From CAIUKV01 sp041659105 (GTDB lineage Bacteria > Actinomycetota > Acidimicrobiia > IMCC26256 > PALSA-555): a stretch of DNA of 41,870 nucleotides. Shown one piece after another: positions 23,402-30,156 of the stretch (position 1 is the stretch's first letter; each line of letters opens with the position of its first letter). The translations under genes were made by a program, and so were the position numbers. Under the pieces are notes generated by a model. The model saw nothing but the letters and a program-made list of their open reading frames with translations, searched no databases and had not been told where the DNA came from. Location: the NCBI GenBank assembly GCA_041659105.1, contig JBAZYX010000024.1:1-41870 (forward strand), in the 5' to 3' direction.

Positions 23402-24763
23402 CTACCGGCGCAGCAGCTCGGCGATGTGGAACGCGAGGTCGAGCGACTGGCGCGCGTTGAGGCGCGGGTCGCACATCGTCTCGTAGCGCTGCTCGAGCTG
23501 CTCGCCGAGCACTTCGTCGGAGCCGCCGAGGCACTCGGTGACGTCCTCGCCGGTGAGCTCGACGTGCACGCCTCCCGGCGCGACGTCGGCCGTCGCGCAC
23601 GCGGCGAAGAAGCCCTCGAGCTCGCGCATGATGTCGTCGAAGCGACGGGTCTTGAACCCGCTCGCGTGGCTGAACGTGTTGGCGTGCATGGGATCGCACG
23701 CCCACGTGACGGGGTGGCGCGCGGCGGTGATCGCGCGCAGCAACGGCGGCAGCGCGTCGGTGACGCGCTCGGCGCCCATGCGGGTGAAGAAGACGAGCCG
23801 ACCGGGCTCGCGGCCCGGGTTGAGGCGCTCGCACAGGCCGACGGCGTCCTGCGGGCTGACGTCGGCGCCGAGCTTCACACCGATCGGGTTCTTCACCCCG
23901 GCGAGGAACTCGACGTGCGCGCCGTCGAGCTGGCGGGTGCGCTCGCCGATCCAGAGCAGGTGGGCGGAGCAGTCGTACCAGTCGCCCGTGAGGCTGTCGC
24001 GCCGGGTGAGCGCCTCCTCGTAGCCGAGGAGCAGCGCTTCGTGCGCGACCCAGAAGTCGACCTGGTGGAGCTGGAGCTCCGCGTTCAGGTCGATGCCGCA
24101 GGCGGCCATGAACCGCAGCGCTCGCTCGATCTCGTTGGCGAGCGCCTCGTAGCGCTGGCCCTCACGGCTCGATGCCACGAACTCCTGGTTCCACGCGTGC
24201 GCGCGGGTCAGGTCGGCGAAGCCACCCTTGGTGAACGCCCGGGCGAGGTTCAACGTCGACGCGGACTGGTGGTAGGCCCGCATGAGGCGGGCGGGGTCGG
24301 GCCGGCGGGCCACGGCGTCGAAGGCGAAGTCGTTGACGGTGTCGCCGCGGAACGAAGGCAGCTCGATGCCGTCGCGGACCTCGGTGGGGGAGGACCGCGG
24401 CTTGGAGAACTGCCCGGCCATCCGACCGACCTTGATCGTGGGCACGCCGCTGCCGTAGGTGAGCACCACCGACATCTGCAGGATGATCTTCAGCTTGTCG
24501 CGGATCCCGTCGGCGGAGAACGCCTCGAACGACTCTGCACAATCGCCGGCCACGAGCAGGAAGGCCTTGCCCTCCGCGGCCGCGGCGAGCTGCTCGCCGA
24601 GGTAGCGGGCCTCGCCCGCGAACACCAGCGGCGGCATGCGCCGCAGCTCTGCGAGGGTGGCGTCGAGCGCGTCGGCGTCGGGCCAGTCGGGCTGCTGTGC
24701 GGCGGTTCGCGCCCGCCAGCTGTCGGGGGTCCAGTCGTTTCGGAACAGGGGGACGGTGCTCAT
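23402..24763 (-). CDS. aroG: 3-deoxy-7-phosphoheptulonate (DAHP) synthase, class II
   Basis: A 453-residue plant-type DAHP synthase that joins phosphoenolpyruvate and erythrose-4-phosphate to start the shikimate pathway. LLVAGDCAESFEAF (metal-binding Cys), VGRMAGQFSKPRSSPTE, NPIGVKLGADVSPQDAVGL and the metal-binding region WACDPMHANTF are clear. Length equals the mycobacterial enzyme. The gene is alone on the minus strand between convergent dapA and the upstream bpa gene, 67 nt away. Confidence 0.95.
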   Translation of the reverse strand: MSTVPLFRNDWTPDSWRARTAAQQPDWPDADALDATLAELRRMPPLVFAGEARYLGEQLAAAAEGKAFLLVAGDCAESFEAFSADGIRDKLKIILQMSVVLTYGSGVPTIKVGRMAGQFSKPRSSPTEVRDGIELPSFRGDTVNDFAFDAVARRPDPARLMRAYHQSASTLNLARAFTKGGFADLTRAHAWNQEFVASSREGQRYEALANEIERALRFMAACGIDLNAELQLHQVDFWVAHEALLLGYEEALTRRDSLTGDWYDCSAHLLWIGERTRQLDGAHVEFLAGVKNPIGVKLGADVSPQDAVGLCERLNPGREPGRLVFFTRMGAERVTDALPPLLRAITAARHPVTWACDPMHANTFSHASGFKTRRFDDIMRELEGFFAACATADVAPGGVHVELTGEDVTECLGGSDEVLGEQLEQRYETMCDPRLNARQSLDLAFHIAELLRR

Positions 24764-24830
24764 GGCTGCGAACGGCTCGCTGTCTTCGTGGAGGTCGGAG
24801 GAATCGGGGGCGCGAGGAGGGCCGGGCGGC

Positions 24831-25373
24831 CTAGAGATAGCCGCTGGGCGGAGTGAGCCCGCCCTGGTCGCCCATCTCCAGGCCGCGGCGTCGGCGCATC
24901 TCCTCGAGCTGGGACTGCGCCATGGCCTGCTGGGTGAACAGCGTGGCCTGGATGCCGTGGAAGAGGCCTTCGAGCCAGCCCACGAGCTGGGCCTGGGCCA
25001 GCCGGAGCTCCGACTCGGTGGGGGTGTCCTCGGTGAGCGGGAGCACGACCTCGACGAGCTCCTGCTGGAGGTCGGGCGACAAGACCGACTCGAGCTCGGT
25101 GAGCGACCGCTCGTGGATCTCGCGGAGGCGGCGGCGCCCGGCGTCGTCGAGCGGCGCCCGGCGCACCTCGTCGAGCATCGACCGCACCATCGACGCGATG
25201 CGGATCAGCTTCGTCGGCCGCGTGACCTGCTCGCCGTCGTCGCCGGCGGCCTCGGCGGCGTTCGCGCCGTCGGCCGCAGACGCCCCGAACGGACCCGCTC
25301 CGCCCGTGAACTGGGCGGGGACGAGGACCTCCGGCTGGACACGCTCGCGTTCATTGGGCTGTTCGTCGGTCAC
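24831..25373 (-). CDS. bpa: Bacterial proteasome activator (Bpa)
   Basis: A 180-residue protein with a disordered, acidic/Ala-rich N-terminus (about 1–55) and the four-helix Bpa core: LIRIASMVRSMLDEVRRAPLD, LREIHERSLTELESVLSP, ELRLAQAQLVGWLEGLFHGIQ, ending P-S-G-Y-L. Bpa forms a dodecameric ring that docks onto the 20S proteasome through its C-terminal residues and opens the gate without ATP; mycobacterial Bpa ends G-Q-Y-L. The proteasome subunit genes are not in this window. The GTG start at 25373 avoids an upstream extension that overlaps the SDR gene spacer. Downstream is the DAHP synthase. Confidence 0.88.
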   Translation of the reverse strand: MTDEQPNERERVQPEVLVPAQFTGGAGPFGASAADGANAAEAAGDDGEQVTRPTKLIRIASMVRSMLDEVRRAPLDDAGRRRLREIHERSLTELESVLSPDLQQELVEVVLPLTEDTPTESELRLAQAQLVGWLEGLFHGIQATLFTQQAMAQSQLEEMRRRRGLEMGDQGGLTPPSGYL

Positions 25374-25422
25374 TTGGGCTCCCACGTCGGCCTCATCAGG
25401 ATAGGGGGCGGGATCCTCACGG

Positions 25423-26238
25423 TCAGCGGAGGAAGTCGGCGGTGTCCCCGTCCCGCAGGCCGGGCGGCACCGAGCCCTCCGCGCCAACGGTTCGGGGGCC
25501 GGGAACGTCCCGGAACCCGTAGGGGGTCGGCTCCCGCCCGGGCTGGCACACCCAGCACGTGCCGGTGGCCTCCGGTGGGGCCGTGGCGGCCGCGACGACC
25601 GCCTCGGCGATCTGCTCGGGGACCATGAGGGGGAAGCCCGCCTCGCGCAGGGTGGCCTTGGTCTCCTCGCCCATGATCTGGGTGTCGGTGAGTCCCGGGC
25701 AGATCGCGTGGGCCCGGATGCCGTCGCCCGCGAGCGTGGGGGCGATCGACCGCACGAACCCGACGACGGCGTGCTTGGTGAGCGCGTAGACCGGGTCGGG
25801 CGCGAAGGGGACGATGCCGGCGAGCGACGCCGTGGCGACGATCACGCCGCCCTCGCCGTGACTGCGCATCGTTCGAATCGCGGCCCGAGTGCCGAACACC
25901 ACCCCGTCGACGTTGACGCCGAGGATGCGCCGGTACTCGTCGTCCTCGAGCGCCCCGATGTCGGACTGCCCGATCGCGATCCCGGCGTTGCAGAACGCGA
26001 GGTCGACCGTGCCGAGCCGGTCGACGCAGGTGGCGAACGCGGCGTCGACGGCCGCGGCGTCGGAGGCATCCGCGGCCAGGGCGAGCGCTCCGATCGGCTC
26101 GGCCACCGCGGTCGCGGCGGCGCCGTCGCGGTCGACGATGCAGACCCGCATCCCTTCGGCGGCGAGGCGCACAGCCGTGGCGCGCCCGATCCCCGATCCG
26201 CCACCCGTGACGAGGGCGACGCGGCCGGCGAGGTCCAC
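25423..26238 (-). CDS. Short-chain dehydrogenase/reductase
   Basis: A 271-residue classical SDR. TGGGSGIGRATA binds the cofactor, D-R-D after the second strand favours NAD(H), FCNAGIA and the catalytic set with Ser in ATASLAG and YALTK follow. The C-terminus is extended (residues about 235–271) beyond the usual 250, with CWVCQPGREPTPYGFRDVPG. It starts 4 nt after the stop of the flavin-reductase gene, so they form a two-gene unit. Substrate unknown. Confidence 0.88.
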   Translation of the reverse strand: MDLAGRVALVTGGGSGIGRATAVRLAAEGMRVCIVDRDGAAATAVAEPIGALALAADASDAAAVDAAFATCVDRLGTVDLAFCNAGIAIGQSDIGALEDDEYRRILGVNVDGVVFGTRAAIRTMRSHGEGGVIVATASLAGIVPFAPDPVYALTKHAVVGFVRSIAPTLAGDGIRAHAICPGLTDTQIMGEETKATLREAGFPLMVPEQIAEAVVAAATAPPEATGTCWVCQPGREPTPYGFRDVPGPRTVGAEGSVPPGLRDGDTADFLR

Positions 26239-26242
26239 CGCG

Positions 26243-26725
26243 TCAGCCGCCGTAGTTCATCCCGGTGGCGCGCAGCGAGAGCGGTGTGACGCCCTCGTCA
26301 CGCACCCCGGCCTCGACCACCTCGGCGACGAACACCGAGTGGTCGCCTCGCGCGACGGTGTCGGTCACCCGGGCCTCGAACCAGTAGGCGAGGTCGGCGA
26401 GCAACGGTGCACCGGTGGCGGGGCCGGGCTCGAAGCGGTAGCCGTTCAACGTGTCGCCCTCGACGACCGTGCTGCGGAAGAACGCCTTCGCGACGTCGAC
26501 CTGCTCCTCGCCGAGGACGTTCACGGCGAACGCGCCGGCCCGCGTGACCACGGCGCAGCTGTCGCTGTCGGCCTTGAGCGCAACCATCACCAGCGGCGGC
26601 TCGAACGAGGCCTGGGAGATCCAGTTGATCCCCGCGGCGGCGTACTCGTCGCCGTCCACCGCGGTGAGCACGGACAGCCCGTAGTTGATGGCCCGGAGCG
26701 CGACCTTCTTGGCCTGCGGGTCCAC
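26243..26725 (-). CDS. Flavin reductase domain protein (FMN-binding split barrel)
   Basis: A 160-residue protein of the flavin reductase-like family. The pattern GLSVLTAVDGDEYAAAGINWISQASFEPPLVMVAL, AFAVNVLGEEQ and LAYWFEARVTDTVARGDHSVFVAEVVE follows the FMN-binding split barrel, with the usual conserved His in GDHSVF. Such proteins supply reduced flavin to a monooxygenase or reduce FMN/FAD. GTG 26725 is the chosen start (GAGGGGGA upstream); longer frames run into the tRNA. Partner probably the SDR downstream, by spacing only. Confidence 0.85.
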   Translation of the reverse strand: MDPQAKKVALRAINYGLSVLTAVDGDEYAAAGINWISQASFEPPLVMVALKADSDSCAVVTRAGAFAVNVLGEEQVDVAKAFFRSTVVEGDTLNGYRFEPGPATGAPLLADLAYWFEARVTDTVARGDHSVFVAEVVEAGVRDEGVTPLSLRATGMNYGG

Positions 26726-26766
26726 GGCGTTCCCCCTCGGTGGTTCCAGCCCGGTGATCGTTCCTG

Positions 26767-26838
26767 CGCCCTCGGCAGGACTCGAACCTGCGCACACGGC
26801 TCCGGAGGCCGATGCTCTATCCGCTGAGCTACGAGGGC
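26767..26838 (-). tRNA. tRNA-Arg (anticodon CCG)
   Basis: The minus strand folds into a full cloverleaf: acceptor GCCCTCG/CGAGGGC, D-stem GCTC/GAGC, anticodon loop CTCCGGA with CCG in the middle, T-stem GCAGG/CCTGC around TTCGAGT, discriminator G. The first anticodon-stem pair is U–U, the rest pair. CCA is not encoded. CCG reads CGG arginine codons, common in this genome. 72 nt. Confidence 0.95.
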
Positions 26839-27188
26839 GGGGGTTGGAGATTACTTGGTCGACGACCCGGCCATTCGGCTGGCAGTCGGGTGTTGGTGGG
26901 CTCGAGCGGCGCAACGGCGCCCCTGTGAGAGCCGCAGAACGCCGGTTGCTGGTTTCGCGGCATCGGGTGGGCGCGGCCGGGGCTTCCGGGGGGCCGAGAG
27001 ACGGCGTGGAGGGGCTCGGGCGACGAGTTCGGTTCGGTGTCGCTGCTGACGAATCACCGCCGGCTACGTCGGCTCACTCGTGGACCAGTTCGCCGTCTCG
27101 GTACACGATCTCCTCAACGGTGGGTGCCTCGCCGCCGAATGCGATGGGTTGGCGGTCCTCGGCGTGTTCGCCCGTTGTCCGTCCATCC
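26839..27188. other. Gene-poor spacer with a possible 3' gene remnant
   Basis: Apart from one stretch I see no gene or RNA here. On the minus strand 27180–27074 one frame reads ...GEHAEDRQPIAF, then GGEAPTVEEIVYRDGELVHE and TGA, which has the look of a real small-protein C-terminus, but there is no in-frame start codon. It lies directly behind the DUF2267 gene in a shifted frame. Confidence 0.35.
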
Positions 27189-27389
27189 TCAGTCGGGCAA
27201 GACCGTTGCGACCCAGAGGTCACGCAGCTCCTCGGGCAGCACTGCCGCGACGTCGTCGGCCTCGTCGGGGACGAGCCGCTTGAGGATCTCGAGCACCGCG
27301 CGAGTCACCGATTCAGCGGTCTCGACCTCGATCCCATCGTGCGAGCCGACTGCGGCGACAAGCTCGGAAACGGACCTGAACCGTGTCAC
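27189..27389 (-). CDS. Short DUF2267-like protein
   Basis: A 66-residue protein. ETAESVTRAVLEILKRLVPDEADDVAAVLPEELRDLW matches one repeat of the DUF2267 domain, which normally has two (about 130 residues), so this is half-length. The GTG start overlaps the stop of the BON gene (GTGA), which argues it is translated. Function of the family is not known; it often occurs among stress genes, as here. It could also be the intact half of a broken longer gene. Confidence 0.6.
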   Translation of the reverse strand: MTRFRSVSELVAAVGSHDGIEVETAESVTRAVLEILKRLVPDEADDVAAVLPEELRDLWVATVLPD

Positions 27390-27946
27390 GCGCGCCCCTT
27401 CACGGCACGTACGGAGCGCCGCGCGTCGTCCTGCGGAGCACCCGCGGCCACCGCGGCGTCGACGAGCTCTCGCAATGCGGGCGAGGGGAGCTCGCGGGCA
27501 TGCGCGCGTCCCTCTGACGGTCGCGTGTTCCCGGTGCTCAACCCGATGTGCAGGTAGGACTCGACCCCTCGGACCCCGGCGATATCAGACACTGCGCGTT
27601 CGATCGTCGCGGCGTCGTGGGGTTCGGCGACGTCGCCGTGCAGGACTGCGACGTGGTCGTCCACCATGACGTGGACTCGGGGAAGATCGAGACGCTTCTC
27701 GAGGGGTCCGAGCGTCGAACGGATGCGGTCGGCCAGCACTTCGTCGCCGACCCACGGATCGGGCGTACGACGGGTGATCCGGTAGCGCAGGCCCTCGAGT
27801 CTCCCCCGCGCGTAACGCGCGCGGCGCGCGACGAGGTTCACGCCCCGGCGCATGCTTCGTCGGGCTTTCACGCTTGGCCCGAGGATCATGGTCACGATCA
27901 GCACCCCGCCACCGATCACGAGGAGTCGGGTACTCGTCTTCTTCAT
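27386..27946 (-). CDS. Membrane-anchored BON-domain protein
   Basis: A 186-residue protein. A lysine-rich start and a hydrophobic segment (RLLVIGGGVLIVTMIL, about 7–22) anchor it in the membrane. A basic stretch (residues 28–55) is followed by a BON domain (about 68–135: VLADRIRSTLGPLEKRLDLPRVHVMVDDHVAVLHGDV, VRGVESYLHIGL). BON domains bind phospholipid or envelope surfaces and are common in osmotic-stress proteins. ATG 27946 has AGAGGGGACA upstream. The stop overlaps the DUF2267 start. Confidence 0.8.
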   Translation of the reverse strand: MKKTSTRLLVIGGGVLIVTMILGPSVKARRSMRRGVNLVARRARYARGRLEGLRYRITRRTPDPWVGDEVLADRIRSTLGPLEKRLDLPRVHVMVDDHVAVLHGDVAEPHDAATIERAVSDIAGVRGVESYLHIGLSTGNTRPSEGRAHARELPSPALRELVDAAVAAGAPQDDARRSVRAVKGRA

Positions 27947-28012
27947 GGCTGTCCCCTCTGTCTGGCAGGTGGCTGTCGGGGCCATGGGGGATGTACGGAC
28001 CAAGCGAGAACT

Positions 28013-28471
28013 TCATGAGCGCTCGATCGGGATCTTGCGCGTGGCCGCCTTTCCGTCGTCGACCGGGATGCGGACTTCGAGGATGCCGTCCTTGTACGTG
28101 GCCTTGACGTCCTGCTCGGTGGCGCCGGCCGGGAGCGGAACGGTTCGAGTGAAGCTTCCGTAGCGGAACTCACTCCGGTACCGCCCCTTCTCGTCGACCT
28201 TGGTCTCCTGGCGCCGTTCGGCCCGGATGCGAAGCGTCTGGTCGCTGACATCGATCTCGACGTCCTGGTCGGGATCGATTCCGGGCATCTCCGCCCGGAC
28301 GACGAGGGTCTTGTCCTCCCTGAACTCCTCGACCCGCATCGGCTCGACCTCTTCCAGAAGACGGGTGCGCCAGAGCTCGGGCCACCGCGGCGGGAACGGC
28401 CAGTCCTCGAACCAGCGGCTGAACCAGTCATGGGGCGCGAGTGAGGTCTCTCGCGTTCGGAGCTCGGCCAT
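28013..28471 (-). CDS. Small heat shock protein, Hsp20/α-crystallin family
   Basis: A 152-residue ATP-independent chaperone. The α-crystallin domain runs from about residue 46 (RVEEFREDKTLVVRAEMPGI) to 145, with YRSEFRYGSFTRTVPLP and the typical A-x-Y-K-D-G-I-L-E-V-R-I-P. The N-terminus is Trp/Pro-rich (WFSRWFEDWPFPPRWPELW), the C-terminus carries RKIPIERS with an I-x-I anchor. A very strong ribosome site, AGGAGAGGAGG (28488–28478), sits 6 nt before the ATG. Upstream of the BON gene by 66 nt on the same strand, probably one stress unit. Confidence 0.93.
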   Translation of the reverse strand: MAELRTRETSLAPHDWFSRWFEDWPFPPRWPELWRTRLLEEVEPMRVEEFREDKTLVVRAEMPGIDPDQDVEIDVSDQTLRIRAERRQETKVDEKGRYRSEFRYGSFTRTVPLPAGATEQDVKATYKDGILEVRIPVDDGKAATRKIPIERS

Positions 28472-28717
28472 CGGTGGCCTCCTCTCCTTGCTGGGCCCGG
28501 CGGATCGCCGGTTTCACCTGCCACAGCGCGCGCATCGGCGGGTCTGTCCGCTCGATGTTGCGTACTCAGAGTGGACCCGAAGTCCGTCACTGGCAAGGGG
28601 TCGCACACCGCGCACCGGTGTTGGACGTCCCTCGTCGATCCCTGCTGCACGCGCCCTGGGTCGGGGTGGGGTCGGCCGGCGAGCCGATGGCCTTTTCCTC
28701 TGGCGGGGCGCCGTGTG

Positions 28718-29038
28718 ATGGCTCACGATCACAACGTGCGCATCATGCTTGTCGATCCCCCGTGGGGTCCCGTTCCAACCGAGCGCCATGGCGGGATGGG
28801 GGCCGTGGTCGACCTCCTCGCTCGGGGGTACGCCGCGGCGGGGCACGACGTCTTGTTGTGCACGACCGCTGACGAGGCCGACATGGTCCGCCGGATCCAC
28901 GATGTGGATCGCCTCGACCGTCGCGCGTGCCGAGCATCTGTGGAGCAGTCGTTCTCCGCCGAGCGGATGGTGGCCGACCACCTCGCACCGTACGAACGCC
29001 TCTTGGTCCACGAGCCCGCGGCGGCGTGTCGATCGTGA
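28718..29038 (+). pseudogene. Glycosyltransferase family 4 remnant with the middle deleted in frame
   Basis: The 106-residue frame joins two ends of a GT4 enzyme. Residues about 7–50 (VRIMLVDPPWGPVP, GGMGAVVDLLARGYAAAGHDVLL) are the N-terminal Rossmann start with the GG loop. Residues about 52–97 (ADMVRRIHDVDRLDRRACRASVEQSFSAERMVADHLAPYERLL) are the C-terminal helices that normally sit some 300 residues later. Donor-binding and catalytic parts (including the E-x7-E motif) are missing, so it cannot be an active glycosyltransferase. It may be a fossil, or translated as a short chimera. Confidence 0.75.
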
Positions 29039-29067
29039 CGACGAACGACGAGGAGGGGGAAACGAAG

Positions 29068-29340
29068 GTGGCCGACATGCCCGGGATCCCGATAGCCACG
29101 ACCGGATGGGGTGCGATTGGTCCGTGTCCCGCGTGCAGCTCGGAGGCGCTGCGTGCGGTATCGGACGGACGGGGCACGAACTTCTTCTGCGAGTCCTGTG
29201 GCGCCTGTTGGCATTTCACCATGGGATGGCTCGTTCGGGTCGACCCGTGGACGTGCCCGGGTTGCAGTGCGGAGCAGCAGAAGGTCTGCCGAGCCCGATT
29301 CCCGCGTCGCGAGGGCGCGCCTGCGGCCGGAGACGACTGA
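29068..29340 (+). CDS. Small zinc-ribbon protein, unknown function
   Basis: A 90-residue protein with four CxxC knuckle-type pairs or part-pairs: GPCPACSS, FFCESCGACW, WTCPGCSA and KVC, enough for one or two zinc sites. The central part reads TNFFCESCGACWHFTMGWLVRVDP. GTG 29068 is chosen because AGGAGGGGG (29051–29059) precedes it by 8 nt. I do not recognise a named family. A nucleic-acid or protein-binding ribbon is possible. Confidence 0.6.
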   Translation: MADMPGIPIATTGWGAIGPCPACSSEALRAVSDGRGTNFFCESCGACWHFTMGWLVRVDPWTCPGCSAEQQKVCRARFPRREGAPAAGDD

Positions 29341-29385
29341 TCGACATATCGGCATGTCGGCACCTCACGTACCCGGCGCGGCCTC

Positions 29386-30156
29386 TCAGAGCGAGTCGGA
29401 GTCCTCATGGTCGACCGGCAAGAGCAAGAGCGGCACGCGGCTGCGGGCGAGGAGCTCACGGACGATGCGGGCGCGGCCGGGCTCGAGGATCTGCGCCCAT
29501 GCGATGGCGACGAGATCCACGTCGAGGGCCTGGGCTGCGGCGAGGACCTCGTCGGCGGGTGTGCCGACCCGCAGCTCGAGACGAGCGGGCGTGTCGGGGG
29601 CGTAGCGGGCGAGGAACTCGTGCTCGAACGCGCGGGTTTCGTGCTGTGGCTGATCGGTGAACATCGGGAGCCGATCGACATCGAAGCAGTGGAAGACGAT
29701 GACATCGAGACCCGCGGTCGCGGCGAGGTCGATCACCGCGTGGGCGCGGCGCGCCGTTCGCATGGTTCCGTCGAGGGGGACCAGGACCCGCTCCAGCGTC
29801 GCGGGGCTCTCGGTGTCGGGGGGCACCACGACGAGGGGTGTGCGCACGCGCCTGAGGAGCGCGAAGGCGACGTGTCCGGCGGGACGGGCTCCCTCGGGAT
29901 GGCGGCGCGCCCCGACCACGACCACCTGCACGTCGGGGTCCGCCGCCGCGGTCGCGATCTGCTCGACCACGTCGCCGGCGACCTCGACCAGCGAGAGCTC
30001 GGCCGCTTCCGTCACCGCGCGCGCGCGTTCGACGCCGTCCTCGCGGACATGGAGAGCTTTGACACGAGCGCCCGTGAGCCGTGCGAGCGCGGCGGCAGTG
30101 GCGAGGACGGTGTCGGCGGCGTTCGAGTCGTCGATGGCCGCGAGGACTGTGGTCAT
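29386..30156 (-). CDS. Tandem-domain universal stress protein
   Basis: A 256-residue protein with two UspA folds: residues 1–125 (TTVLAAIDDSNAADTVLATAAALARLTGA ... VVVVGARRHPEG ... RTPLVVVP) and 133–250 (LERVLVPLDGTMRTARRAHAVIDLAATAGLDVIVFHC ... VDLVAIAWAQ ... VPLLLLPVD). The G-x2-G-x9-G-S/T ATP loop is degenerate in both, so ATP binding is doubtful. The ATG overlaps the stop of the HAD–GH65 gene (TGATG), implying coupled translation. In M. tuberculosis a USP gene also adjoins the otsB1 HAD–GH65 gene within the dormancy regulon. Confidence 0.88.
   Translation of the reverse strand: MTTVLAAIDDSNAADTVLATAAALARLTGARVKALHVREDGVERARAVTEAAELSLVEVAGDVVEQIATAAADPDVQVVVVGARRHPEGARPAGHVAFALLRRVRTPLVVVPPDTESPATLERVLVPLDGTMRTARRAHAVIDLAATAGLDVIVFHCFDVDRLPMFTDQPQHETRAFEHEFLARYAPDTPARLELRVGTPADEVLAAAQALDVDLVAIAWAQILEPGRARIVRELLARSRVPLLLLPVDHEDSDSL

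Noticed and set aside
26767..26838. tRNA-Arg as attachment site of an island covering 27–35 kb
   Set aside because: Integrases normally use the tRNA 3' end, which faces left (26767) away from the stress region. I found no second copy of the tRNA 3' sequence near 35 kb and no integrase gene.
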